46,803 nucleotides of DNA, taken from NCBI GenBank assembly GCA_018303505.1, contig JAGVYA010000016.1:1-46803 (forward strand). The letters are read 5' to 3'. The stretch comes from Candidatus Woesearchaeota archaeon. GTDB lineage: Archaea > Nanobdellota > Nanobdellia > Woesearchaeales > GW2011-AR4. The position numbers were made by a program, and so were the translations under genes. The notes under the pieces are model-generated. The model had not been told where the DNA came from, searched no databases, and saw only the letters and a list, made by a program, of their open reading frames with translations. Below, piece after piece: positions 35,871 through 45,515 of this stretch (position 1 is its first letter; each line of letters starts with the position of its first letter).

Positions 35871-36191
35871 CTAACCGACTAATTCGACCTTGAATGACTT
35901 TTCGCTTAGAGCCTCGGTTTTAATCTTTTTTCCTATTTTGGCACCAAAATCTTGAAGTCTATCTGGCAGTATAAATCCCATAGAATTTCCTATTCTAATT
36001 ATTCTTCTCTCTGCATCTATAATCTGGTGTAGCTGCTTTAATTTTGCATATTTTTCTGCCTGCTCTTTTGTTAAAGTTATAAAATTACATTTAGGACAAA
36101 CCATCGCTTCTGTCTCAAAATCACCAAATTTAATGAGTTTATCTATCAAAAACTCTCCACAATCGCATTTTATCTTCCTTTCTTTGGCCAT
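35871..36191 (-). CDS. Zn-finger + AbrB-like antitoxin
   Basis: CDCGEFLIDKLIKFGDFETEAMVCPKC then RRIIRIGNSMGFILPDRLQDFGAKIGKKIKTEAL. Confidence 0.75.
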   Translation of the reverse strand: MAKERKIKCDCGEFLIDKLIKFGDFETEAMVCPKCNFITLTKEQAEKYAKLKQLHQIIDAERRIIRIGNSMGFILPDRLQDFGAKIGKKIKTEALSEKSFKVELVG

Positions 36192-36448
36192 GCTGTTTTC
36201 ACCTCAATAAAATTATTATGGTATATTGCAATTACCGTATAAGTAGTATTTTCTTTGCCAAAGTACCTTTTAAAGCAAATTTTGTTTGGTATTTCACATT
36301 TCTTTTCAAATATTTTACCTGTCCTGACTGTTTCTTCAATTTTTTCTATGTTAATGTTCCAATATTCTTGCCGATCAAACAGATGTGGACTGAATGTGAT
36401 TTTTGTCTTATTCCTGTTTAATTTTTTATTTAATTCACCAATCCACAT
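36170..36448 (-). CDS. DUF4258-like/RelE-like putative toxin
   Basis: TFSPHLFDRQEYWNINIEKIEETVRTGKIFEKK..YTVIAIYHNNFIEVKTAWPKK. Confidence 0.7.
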   Translation of the reverse strand: MWIGELNKKLNRNKTKITFSPHLFDRQEYWNINIEKIEETVRTGKIFEKKCEIPNKICFKRYFGKENTTYTVIAIYHNNFIEVKTAWPKKGR

Positions 36449-36498
36449 TATAGTCCTCTTTTGTTATAACTTATGTTATAACTTATATTTAAACTTTC

Positions 36499-37881
36499 CT
36501 ATCCGCAAACTGCAACAACTAGCTTTACTGGTTTTCCATTATAAACAACGATTCTTATTACCTTGATTAAGGTGCCGCTTTCACAGCTTACACTTGCTTC
36601 ATAAAAAGTACATCCATTCTTGCCGTCACATGAAGCATGAACTATGTTGTCAGCTGCAAATGTGCAGTCTGCTTCGCATGAAGTCCCCAATACTAACGAG
36701 CTTCCGCTTTCTCCACTTCCTCCAAAATTTTCTGTTGACTGTTGTTGTGGATTAACTACTACATTGCTTTTTGTTTGAGGCACATAATCAGGATGGGAGG
36801 CAACAAGGTTGTAAGTGCCGCAGTTGATTGGATTAATTGTGTAGTTGCCAAGCGAGTTTGTAATTGCTGATTTGATTGTTGTCAAGTCTTTTTTTGCGCT
36901 TACATCCGCTGATGAAACTGGCTGAGCATCCTGGTTTTTAACTGCGCCAGCAATTGAGCCATCACAGTCATTATCATTGCAGTCTGTTTTTACATCACAA
37001 TCATTGTCTAAGCTATCTGAGCATGCATTCTCAGTTGGTGTTTTTGTTGAGTCAAATACACCTGGGCTATTATCGCATAATGAATCGCCGCATTGAGAGT
37101 CAGTGCCATCATTATCAGCGTCTGTACCGCTATTCTGCCATTGACATCCACTATTACATGTTTGATATCTTGAGCCAGAGCATTGAGTTGAGCCTGGTGA
37201 GCAGGGGCCTTGGTTGATGCATTGGTATGAAGCTGTCCAGTCACATCCGTTACAATATCTTTGCTGTGTGCCGCAATTGACGCAGCTTGAGCCTGTATTA
37301 TACCAGCCAGCTGAACCGCAATTTGAGTAGTCTCCGATGCATTGTCCACCACAGTTTATACTTCCCCTGCCGCAAGTGCCGCATGCTTGGCCTTGATTAC
37401 CTACGCAACAATCTTGTGGGCAATTACCGCTATTTTCATCATCCCAACAAGCTTCGCCACTCTCACATTTTGTATTGCCGCAAGAAGGCTGAGTTTTGCA
37501 GCCTGCACAGTCTTGCACGCATTGTCCTGGGCAGCTACCGTCGTGGTTTCTCCAACCAGCAAATGTATGCCATCGATATCTGCTGTCTGCGCAGGAATCA
37601 GGACCACTACATGGACTCCAACTATCATCGCAAGATGCACAAGAGCACGACCAACTGCATGAAACGCCACAGGCATTTGGACCTCTTGTAATAACCTCAT
37701 CACAAGGAATTAATGTTACACCGCAGCAAGCACTAGGAGCCCAGCAATCATCAACACCATCACCATCAGTGTCCCAACCTACATCAGAGCAACTAGGATT
37801 TATCTCACATCCATGAGGAGAATATGCATTTGGAATTATTAAAATGAATACTAATAACAATAAAATAACTAAATACTTCAT
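36499..37881 (-). CDS. Cys-rich secreted protein with carboxypeptidase-regulatory-like domain
   Basis: Signal peptide; many C residues; AVKNQDAQPVSSADVSAKKDLTTIKSAITNSLGNYTI. Confidence 0.75.
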   Translation of the reverse strand: MKYLVILLLLVFILIIPNAYSPHGCEINPSCSDVGWDTDGDGVDDCWAPSACCGVTLIPCDEVITRGPNACGVSCSWSCSCASCDDSWSPCSGPDSCADSRYRWHTFAGWRNHDGSCPGQCVQDCAGCKTQPSCGNTKCESGEACWDDENSGNCPQDCCVGNQGQACGTCGRGSINCGGQCIGDYSNCGSAGWYNTGSSCVNCGTQQRYCNGCDWTASYQCINQGPCSPGSTQCSGSRYQTCNSGCQWQNSGTDADNDGTDSQCGDSLCDNSPGVFDSTKTPTENACSDSLDNDCDVKTDCNDNDCDGSIAGAVKNQDAQPVSSADVSAKKDLTTIKSAITNSLGNYTINPINCGTYNLVASHPDYVPQTKSNVVVNPQQQSTENFGGSGESGSSLVLGTSCEADCTFAADNIVHASCDGKNGCTFYEASVSCESGTLIKVIRIVVYNGKPVKLVVAVCG

Positions 37882-38104
37882 TTTTACCTCTTTTTGTATG
37901 ACTTAAGAATAAAAAGTATTTAAAACTTTTCAATTGCAAAAACAAAAAAATTTATAAACATTTATGCTTACAGTAAAAAGTAATGTTACTCAACATAAAA
38001 AAGAGGGAATGTTCTATTGGAGAAGCTAAACTATCGAAGTTGTCTATTCTGAAGATTAATTCATGTTTATCATCGATACTAGATGAAAATCTAAATATAA
38101 CAAA

Positions 38105-39241
38105 ATGAAAAAAATAATAGTTATTTCTGCAGCAGCTTTACTAATAATCTTTATTTTTTTGTTTGTTTTATATGGAATACTAAAAGAGACTAAGCCAATT
38201 AAGATAGGATTTTTGGGTGAAATTTCTGATGAGAAGCATGGCAAAGCTGCTTTGGAAGGCGCACAATCAGCCTTACAAAAAATAAATACAAAAGCAAATA
38301 ATAAATATGAATTGATTGTTTATGACACAAAAAATCAGAAAAGTTTGATTGAGGGCAATGCATTGAAATTAGCTAATGAAGATAAAGTAATCGCCATTAT
38401 CAGCACTTTTCCTGAGCATGCAGAAATCCTAGAGCAGTATCAAGTGCCAACGATTCTTATCGGCAAAGATAAATTAAAGGCTGAAAGCAGAAACAATTTC
38501 TATTGGAGTATAGAGCTTTCACACATAATGTATGATGGTGTACTTCCGGGTTTAAGGGCTGTGATAAAAAGCAACAAGATCAATAGTGCTGTTGTTCTTT
38601 CAGATGACTATCCCTACAAAAAGCAGTATGCCTCAACTGCAAAAGAGATTTTGCCCTTATTAAGCGTATCATTGCTTGGCTACTATAGCTTAAATGATAA
38701 CAATCTCTTTGTTGAAAATATAAAACAATCTAATCCAGATTTGATAGTGCTTTCAACAAACTCAATCAACGGTATAAACTTTCTGAAAGAAGCTAAGGGC
38801 AAAAACCTAAAGTCCAAGGCATATTTGGGAAATTTTGAACTCAGTGAGCCAACATTTTCTGCTGAATATGGCAACTTGCCAGAGTCTTTGTATCTTCAGC
38901 CTTTTGTGACATCAACATTTGAGTCTTCCCTCATTAGTGAAAGAAATTTTACACAAAAAGCACTAATGAACAGCAGCTTTGCAGGCTTGAACGCTTATGA
39001 CGCAATGAATTTTCTTGATGTAATTATTGCAAAAACTTATTCATTAGCCGCCTCAAAAAACTTGCAGAAAGACAGGGAGGAAGTAATAAAAGAGATGTGG
39101 ACTACAAGTTATAACACAGAACGAGGCTTATTATCGCCCAATAAAAAAACAGGCTTTTTGAGGAGGGAATTTTCCAGCATATCATTGGTTAGGGGAGCGA
39201 CAATTGTAACTACGAATGAATTCATAATCAAAAACAATTAA
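38105..39241 (+). CDS. Periplasmic-binding-protein-like (Peripla_BP_6/LivJ-type) receptor
   Basis: IKIGFLGEISDEKHGKAALEGAQSALQKIN..VIAIISTFPEHAEILEQYQVPTILIG. Confidence 0.85.
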   Translation: MKKIIVISAAALLIIFIFLFVLYGILKETKPIKIGFLGEISDEKHGKAALEGAQSALQKINTKANNKYELIVYDTKNQKSLIEGNALKLANEDKVIAIISTFPEHAEILEQYQVPTILIGKDKLKAESRNNFYWSIELSHIMYDGVLPGLRAVIKSNKINSAVVLSDDYPYKKQYASTAKEILPLLSVSLLGYYSLNDNNLFVENIKQSNPDLIVLSTNSINGINFLKEAKGKNLKSKAYLGNFELSEPTFSAEYGNLPESLYLQPFVTSTFESSLISERNFTQKALMNSSFAGLNAYDAMNFLDVIIAKTYSLAASKNLQKDREEVIKEMWTTSYNTERGLLSPNKKTGFLRREFSSISLVRGATIVTTNEFIIKNN

Positions 39242-40728
39242 AACCTTCCCATTAACCCAACCGAAAAATTGAAGCCCTCATTTTTTCCTTTTACCGTGTT
39301 TTCCATTATGTCATTTCTACTGTAATCAGCTTTTCCAGTTAGTTCAAATCTAGGCGAAATAGGCACATTAAATTCTGTCCCTGCTGAAATTCCACTGTAA
39401 CGCAATGGGTCATAGCGCATAGTCAAGTACATAAATGGGCTAATTCTAGGAGCATTTTCGCTTTTTCCTAATCTTATGTTGTGATATTCAGCCCCTATTC
39501 TTAAATGGTACTGAGGCTCATATTTTTCACTGACTTCTTCCACTCTAAAACCCTTGCCTTTATCACTAACTATTCTCAAAGTTTTTACTGGCTTGCTTTT
39601 AACAGGAACGCTCATTCCAAAATTTAACTCTACAGGGTTTTCTCCATTAGGATTCATAATTGATATGATGTCGTAAAAACTGCCGTTTGATGTTAGGTAA
39701 TGGCTGATTAGAGGCGGTGTCATTGCTATACCTTTTATTTCAAAAACTGTGGGCTTTATACTTCTTTGGCCAGTTCTGAGATATTCATAAACAGCTCTAA
39801 AGCTATCGTAAGTTTGAGCGGAAAGTAGATCCGCTAACAGAGCTTGAACTAAATGATCTTTTTTAGAGAAATCAATTCCTTTCATGTTCAATGAGCAAAT
39901 GTAGGCGCTTACATCCCCTATTCGATAAAATTGAGAAGGATTGCATTCGCTCCCGCTTATTTCTCTGCTCCTCAAATTATAAAGTACATCCCAAAATTTA
40001 CTTTGGAGGTGTGCTATTCCCTCATCAAAATTTAATTTATTCCCAAACAATGTAGAATATCTAAATAATGTGAAAGCATTAAGCTCGTCTTGGTTTAATC
40101 CTGCCACCACTTCTTCCAACCTCTGTTCTAAAGTTGGCACATATTTAAACTCCTTACTGAAGTTTCTTGGCCAATCAATACTTTTTAAACTGAATGACGA
40201 CTTATATGGTCCATATCCCTTACCAGTCCTTGTATGGGCAAGTTCATGGGAGCTCATGTTTAATGCTTCTGATAAGGAAGCCTGCAAGCCTAAAATTCCA
40301 ATTCTTCCTAATAAGTTGTTGTCTAATCCCCAATCTATTCCCGCATGGTCGCTCACTTTTCCGATTACCTGCTGTGCAGAATACCATGCATTCGTATTTG
40401 ATTCAGAATTAGTGACAGGATTATCAAAATTAATTACAAGCCTTCTTTCCGGCAATATTCTCACTTGAATTTCTTCTTTTTCTCTAGCAATCTCCTCCAA
40501 AGATGGAGTTTGTGCTCTTTCCAATGTTTGTACTATCTGTGGAGGATTTAAATTAAAGTTCTGAGTTTCCTGAGCATATGATTCTCTCGCCCCAACTGCT
40601 AAAGTTCCTAAACATAGCCCTCCAACTAAAGACTTTGTAAAAATGTTTCTAATTGTCCTAGAGCTTCCCATAGTGTTCTCGAAAATTTTAACTGGTATAT
40701 AAACTTTTCGTTTTTTACTACTTTCCAA
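39238..40728 (-). CDS. Secreted protein with HExxH motif and C-terminal beta-barrel-like region
   Basis: Signal sequence ending ..GARESYAQ; SSHELAHTRTGKGYG; C-term alternating strands ending GFNFSVGLMGRF. Confidence 0.6.
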   Translation of the reverse strand: MESSKKRKVYIPVKIFENTMGSSRTIRNIFTKSLVGGLCLGTLAVGARESYAQETQNFNLNPPQIVQTLERAQTPSLEEIAREKEEIQVRILPERRLVINFDNPVTNSESNTNAWYSAQQVIGKVSDHAGIDWGLDNNLLGRIGILGLQASLSEALNMSSHELAHTRTGKGYGPYKSSFSLKSIDWPRNFSKEFKYVPTLEQRLEEVVAGLNQDELNAFTLFRYSTLFGNKLNFDEGIAHLQSKFWDVLYNLRSREISGSECNPSQFYRIGDVSAYICSLNMKGIDFSKKDHLVQALLADLLSAQTYDSFRAVYEYLRTGQRSIKPTVFEIKGIAMTPPLISHYLTSNGSFYDIISIMNPNGENPVELNFGMSVPVKSKPVKTLRIVSDKGKGFRVEEVSEKYEPQYHLRIGAEYHNIRLGKSENAPRISPFMYLTMRYDPLRYSGISAGTEFNVPISPRFELTGKADYSRNDIMENTVKGKNEGFNFSVGLMGRF

Positions 40729-41081
40729 TAATTACAATTTTTAAAGATATTTCAAATAAAGCTAATATAACTTTTATCAGCCAATAAAAACTAAAATAAG
40801 GACAATTAAGTTAAAAATTTTTAAATAATCTAAACCATAATAATTCAAAGAAAAAAGAAAAATATTTGCGATGTACTATAAACTATTGCTAATAAAATCT
40901 ACTTATTCCTAATCTTCCCAAACTTAATGTCTTCATAAGAAGTTATAATACCTAAAAACAATATCATTGGAAGAAACCAGTAAATGAGCATGAAAGTTCA
41001 AATTTAAGAATATATAAAAAGATTTCGAATTCTATTTTATTGAAATCAAAACGAAAGTATTAAAAAGCCCCAATACTTTTA

Positions 41082-41366
41082 TTGATTAAAATGGCTAACC
41101 ATATTAAAGTAAACAAAGAAGCAAAATTGCTGATTAAATCCAGCTTGAATATAGAAGAAAATATATTGAGTTTGGGCTTGGATAAATGGAAAAATAAATT
41201 AAAAAAGTTTGAAAAAGAACATAAGATTTCTACTGAAAAATTTGTTAGTAAATTTAATAATGGCGAATTAGGGGACGACAAAAAGTGGTTTGAGTGGATG
41301 TTTGCATACAAAGCTTACAGCCATATTAAAGAGAAGCTTAACCTTGTTAAAGGTATAACTATATGA
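41082..41366 (+). CDS. TumA-like antitoxin (putative)
   Basis: Small helical protein overlapping the TumE-like gene. Confidence 0.6.
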   Translation: MIKMANHIKVNKEAKLLIKSSLNIEENILSLGLDKWKNKLKKFEKEHKISTEKFVSKFNNGELGDDKKWFEWMFAYKAYSHIKEKLNLVKGITI

Positions 41367-41737
41367 TTTATGATTACTTCTCAAGAATTCAGAGGAAATT
41401 AGAAGTAATTAAATGGATTATTATAGAGCAGTCTGTTAACTTTGACTTTGTTTCCGACGAGATGGGAATCATTGCTGGTAAGCTGGTATTTATAGACAAA
41501 TCAATTCTGGATTTTATGGAACTGGTTAGTGCAAGAGAAACAGAATATAGATTTCAGTATATGGATGGGAAGAAAAACTTAATATCCAGATGGGATTCCG
41601 CTCCCCACCACAAAGAAGTACGCACTTTTCCATACCATTTGCATACTAGGAAGGAAGTAAAGGAAAGCAATAAAGTGAATTTTATTTATATACTTGATAC
41701 TATAACCGATAAAGTAATTGAAAATTTGAAGTTGTAA
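41363..41737 (+). CDS. TumE/DUF6516-like putative toxin
   Basis: YRFQYMDGKKNLISRWDSAPHHKEVRTFPYHLHTRKEV. Confidence 0.75.
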   Translation: MIYDYFSRIQRKLEVIKWIIIEQSVNFDFVSDEMGIIAGKLVFIDKSILDFMELVSARETEYRFQYMDGKKNLISRWDSAPHHKEVRTFPYHLHTRKEVKESNKVNFIYILDTITDKVIENLKL

Positions 41738-41809
41738 ATAAGTGTACATACCATATTGCTTTCTTAAAAGCCGAAATATTTAAATATGATTACTACATAG
41801 TAACTAATT

Positions 41810-42580
41810 ATGGGAGAGCAAACACTTGAATCAGAACTAAGATTTACAGAAGGGCATACAACTCCAAGAAATGAAAGACTTTTAAGAGAACTTGCTAAGG
41901 CGATTGAAGAAAGCCCAATAGAGCCTAACAGATTTAATCTTTCACACATAATTGGTGCAGGTTTAACAGGTCTTGCTGCTATAGTTGAAAGCTCAAGTTT
42001 TGCAGTAGCTCAAGACTCTAAGATTGTTTACCCTCCCGGTGCTCCTAAGATTGCTTCTGATTATCTTGATACATGGGGTTTCTTAAGAGGTCGATATGGA
42101 TATGAAAGAACTCTTGGACCCCATACGGGGATAGATATTGATGTTTTAATAGGCCATCCTGTATTAGCAGCAGCAGACGGAGTAATTTTTAGATCCCACT
42201 GGAGTAACGATTCAGGTTGGAGAATTGTCATAGAGCATGGTAAGGATGTTGATGGTAGTTATTTAAGAACGATTTATTTACACAATGATAAAAATTTGGT
42301 TGCTCCTGGTGAAAATATAAAAAGAGGACAAATAATTGCACTATCGGGAGTATCTGGTCGTATGTCATATGACTACCCCCATCTACATTTTATGGTTTAT
42401 AAAGGTCCGACACAAAAATATAGCGAAGAATGGACTCATGTAAATCCACATGAATACTGGGTTGATGGTCCTTATCGTATCACGTGCTTCGACACATCGA
42501 AAGGTTACCAAAACTCTTCCATTAGATTTACTTATCCTGTTGAGTGCAAACTTCCAAACGATAAAAATTTAAATAAGTAA
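41810..42580 (+). CDS. M23 (LytM-like) metallopeptidase
   Basis: GPHTGIDIDVLIGHPVLAAADGVI (HxxxD) and HLHFMVYKG (HxH). Confidence 0.9.
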   Translation: MGEQTLESELRFTEGHTTPRNERLLRELAKAIEESPIEPNRFNLSHIIGAGLTGLAAIVESSSFAVAQDSKIVYPPGAPKIASDYLDTWGFLRGRYGYERTLGPHTGIDIDVLIGHPVLAAADGVIFRSHWSNDSGWRIVIEHGKDVDGSYLRTIYLHNDKNLVAPGENIKRGQIIALSGVSGRMSYDYPHLHFMVYKGPTQKYSEEWTHVNPHEYWVDGPYRITCFDTSKGYQNSSIRFTYPVECKLPNDKNLNK

Positions 42581-42597
42581 TCTATCTATACTAAAAT

Positions 42598-42726
42598 ATG
42601 CAAAAAAGAGGTAAATTTTTTGTTGTTATAGCTCTAATACTGTTGATAGTTGGATTTTCTTATTATTTTTACAATACCCAAAAACAGAATCATAGGAAGA
42701 AGCCAGTAAATGAGCATAAAAATTGA
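42598..42726 (+). CDS. Small single-TM protein
   Basis: MQKRGKFFVVIALILLIVGFSYYFYNTQKQNHRKKPVNEHKN. Confidence 0.45.
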   Translation: MQKRGKFFVVIALILLIVGFSYYFYNTQKQNHRKKPVNEHKN

Positions 42727-42756
42727 TTTTTTAGAAGATATAAAAATCTTTCTTAT

Positions 42757-42818
42757 TACCTAGAACAGTCAGCCTGCCTTTCTATCTCAAGCTTCTTGGC
42801 TATTGCACTTAACTTTTC
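42757..42818 (-). pseudogene. Fragment of ribosomal protein uS7 C-terminal tail, copy 1
   Basis: LSAIAKKLEIERQADCSR* on the minus strand. Confidence 0.6.
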
Positions 42819-42823
42819 TAATT

Positions 42824-42934
42824 GGAGACATTTACTTAAACAACAAAACCACTCTCTACACCAAATACGGAAATTTGATTTTATGCATTATTTTAGTTAT
42901 TTTTGGAGTTTTGTTTCTTAGGAAGTTGAGATAA
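42824..42934 (+). pseudogene. Possible C-terminal fragment of apolipoprotein N-acyltransferase-like protein
   Basis: LIGDIYLNNKTTLYTKYGNLILCIILVIFGVLFLRKLR*. Confidence 0.4.
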
Positions 42935-42984
42935 AAGGTAAAATCGAAAGTTTTAAATAGTATTACCATAGTAATACTTTTTAG

Positions 42985-43185
42985 GTGATTAGAATGGAAA
43001 CTGTAAATGCAAAATTAACAAAAAAATTGATATTTGAAGCAGATGAACTTATAAAAGAAGGATGGTATGCAAATAAGTCAGAGCTTATAAGAGATGCGGT
43101 AAGAGAATTGATTAAAAAATTAAAAGCTGAACGCTTGGAATCCGCCATAAAAGAAGACATTCTATGGGGATTGCATGGCAAGTAG
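42985..43185 (+). CDS. Ribbon-helix-helix antitoxin
   Basis: METVNAKLTKKLIFEADELIKEGWYANKSELIRDAVRELIKKLK. Confidence 0.85.
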   Translation: MIRMETVNAKLTKKLIFEADELIKEGWYANKSELIRDAVRELIKKLKAERLESAIKEDILWGLHGK

Positions 43186-43678
43186 GGTGGTTTCTAACAC
43201 AGGGCCTTTAATGCATCTTGTTGAGATAGATTTTGTTAAAGCCTTAGATGTTTTTCAAGAAGTTTATGTAGCGCAAGAAGTAATAAATGAGTTAAAGAGA
43301 AATAAAGTTAAAGAATATATTTTTAGAGAAATAATGCTAATTAACCTTAAACCAAAATTTAAGGATGTGGCCGAGATACTAGTCAATAAATTTTCTCTTG
43401 ATTTAGGAGAATCCCAGTCAATAGCCTTGGCATTGCAAAAAAGGGTTGACTATTTCTTGACTGACGATTTAGATGCAAGAACAGTTGCAAATGTGCATGG
43501 ATTGGAAGCGCATGGAACAGTAGGCATAATCTTAAGAGCTTTTAGGGAAAAAATTATTAATAAAGAAACAGCAATTAATAAAGTAAATGAATTGTATACA
43601 TCTTCATCTCTCTTTATAACTAAAGATTTAGTTGAGCAAATAATAAAAGCAATAAATGAGTTTAGAAAATATAGATAG
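43175..43678 (+). CDS. DUF3368/PIN-like toxin
   Basis: RVVSNTGPLMHLVEID..LDLGESQSIALALQKRVDYFLTDDLDAR. Confidence 0.88.
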   Translation: MASRVVSNTGPLMHLVEIDFVKALDVFQEVYVAQEVINELKRNKVKEYIFREIMLINLKPKFKDVAEILVNKFSLDLGESQSIALALQKRVDYFLTDDLDARTVANVHGLEAHGTVGIILRAFREKIINKETAINKVNELYTSSSLFITKDLVEQIIKAINEFRKYR

Positions 43679-43700
43679 CTTTCTGAAATTATTTTAAAAT

Positions 43701-43832
43701 TTACCTAGAACAGTCAGCCTGCCTCTTAATCTCAAGCTTCTTTGCTATTGCGTTTGATGCATTGCTTAATCTGTAGGCATTGATAATTTCTTCAGCAAGG
43801 CTGCTGATAATTGACTTCTTTGTGTTGAAAGT
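43701..43832 (-). pseudogene. Fragment of ribosomal protein uS7 C-terminal tail, copy 2
   Basis: TKKSIISSLAEEIINAYRLSNASNAIAKKLEIKRQADCSR* resembles archaeal uS7 C-terminus. Confidence 0.65.
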
Positions 43833-43848
43833 TTTTGTCTATTTTGAC

Positions 43849-44313
43849 TTATTTAAGCTTGAACATTAATGCAGCATACTCTTTTGTAGAAATATAGTAA
43901 CCAATCTCTATAAGCTGGTTTAAAATCTCAAGCGCCTCAGATTTAGTTATAATATTCTTTTTGAGAGCTGTAAAAATAACTGTGGTTGTCCTTATAACTT
44001 GTAAATTGAATGCTCTAGCAGCTTTTACAGCAAAGGCATCATCAAGTATAATGCTCTCTTTTCTTTCTATTGCAAGATTAATTGCTTGATTTTCTCCTGC
44101 TCCAAGCCCAAGCTTAGTTTTCTTTTTTGGACTAACTACTTTAATCCATCCGCTTTTAATAGCTCTATAAATGCTTAAATAACCATCTTTACCTTCTACG
44201 AGCACTTCTTCTTTTACGGCAGGTGGTGTGGTTATTATAGAATATAACTTTTTAAGCAAATCTAGCTTATTTATTTTGCTCAAGCAGATGAGCGCTGTTG
44301 CATCTGATATCAA
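43849..44313 (-). CDS. DUF3368/PIN-like toxin
   Basis: ISDATALICLSKINKLDLLKKLY..LGLGAGENQAINLAIERKESIILDDAFAVKAAR. Confidence 0.9.
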   Translation of the reverse strand: MISDATALICLSKINKLDLLKKLYSIITTPPAVKEEVLVEGKDGYLSIYRAIKSGWIKVVSPKKKTKLGLGAGENQAINLAIERKESIILDDAFAVKAARAFNLQVIRTTTVIFTALKKNIITKSEALEILNQLIEIGYYISTKEYAALMFKLK

Positions 44314-44621
44314 GATTTTCCCTCTAGAAAGCTTAGATCTCTTTCAAGATCCTCCTTGGAGTAGCCTGTCCAGTCAATGTTGTTTTCTCTTGCAATGTCG
44401 AGCATCTCCCATAGAGTAAGCCCGCATTCCTCAGCAGCTTTGCCAATTGAAATTTTATGCTGTCGAAGCCTTTCAAGCGCATTTTGTATTTTCCAAGAAT
44501 TTACAGCTTTAGCTAACAATCTTCTTATAGCTTCTGACCTATCAGCTTGCCAATTCTTCTCAATTTCTGATAAGTCCTTAATGAGTGCTGTGTCAAGCCT
44601 TACTGAAATAGTTGTTGCCAT
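44310..44621 (-). CDS. UPF0175/RHH antitoxin
   Basis: MATTISVRLDTALIKDLSEIEKNWQADRSEAIRRLL..ISIGKAAEECGLTLWEMLDIARENNIDW. Confidence 0.85.
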   Translation of the reverse strand: MATTISVRLDTALIKDLSEIEKNWQADRSEAIRRLLAKAVNSWKIQNALERLRQHKISIGKAAEECGLTLWEMLDIARENNIDWTGYSKEDLERDLSFLEGKS

Positions 44622-44692
44622 TGTATTCAATATAATAGAATGTATACACCAATATTTAAAGGTTTTGGAATTTTGGGCTGTGTGTAAGAACC

Positions 44693-44941
44693 TTACCAAA
44701 ATCGTTCAGGCTCGAGGCCCAACTCGTGATAAGCACGACTTAAAATTGTAAAATTATAGCAACACCAAGTCATGTGGCATTCATTCTCTTTTGCCATATC
44801 GTTCTTGCTCCTTACAAAATCATAAAACTTTTTCTTCTTTGCTGAGTTAGTGCATTCCACATTACTTCTTTGATGATACTTGTCTAAGTACCTCAGTGGG
44901 AAATCCACACTTTCATCTGCAATAAACTTTATTTTTGCCAT
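44693..44941 (-). pseudogene. Chimera: N-terminal DUF5615 (PIN-like) fragment joined to a transposase C-terminal fragment
   Basis: MAKIKFIADESVDFPLRYL + RSNVECTNSAKKKKFYDFVRSKNDMAKENECHMTWCCYNFTILSRAYHELGLEPERFW. Confidence 0.75.
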
Positions 44942-44955
44942 CCCTTTGAATTAAA

Positions 44956-45228
44956 CTATGATGGCGAGAGGGGAAATACTTCAGTATTTTCTACTAAAGA
45001 TTCTGCATACATTACTGCAGCTTTTATATCCTCTATTTTCAATCTTGGAAAATCTTCAAGGACTTCCTTAACGTCAATGTTTTGGCCTAATTTTTTTAGA
45101 ATAAGCTCTACAGGAATCCTTGTTCCTCTGATAACTGGCTTGCCCACCATTATTTTTGGATTAATAACAATCCTATTCAATAACGCTTGTTTCATCTTTA
45201 CACCACCGCAATCTATAAAATTTATCAA
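44956..45228 (-). CDS. DUF433 antitoxin
   Basis: LNRIVINPKIMVGKPVIRGTRIPVELILKKLGQNIDVKEVLEDFPRLKIEDIKAAVMYA. Confidence 0.92.
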   Translation of the reverse strand: MINFIDCGGVKMKQALLNRIVINPKIMVGKPVIRGTRIPVELILKKLGQNIDVKEVLEDFPRLKIEDIKAAVMYAESLVENTEVFPLSPS

Positions 45229-45515
45229 GTATTTAAATGTTTATTCTGAAATGGACCAAAAGAAAGAATTTGGGAATTCTTAATGACTTAAAATGTATTC
45301 CTATGAGTTAATTTATTTTATGATTTCAGAGGCATATTTATCGTGGAAGAAACTAATATTTGTTTTTAATTGTTTGTGTTTTAAAATAAGCTAAGATTAT
45401 TTTGATATATGGAAATTTAATTGCAGCAAAACAAAGTGCTTTGGAATTATTTTCCTGTTTATGAAATTAAGTTTCAGTAAAATGTATAATGTTAAGTGAT
45501 ATTGATACTAATTAA

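Noticed and set aside
36954-37816. Several overlapping ORFs in 36.9-37.8 kb on both strands
   Set aside because: Shadow ORFs of the Cys-rich secreted protein 36499-37881
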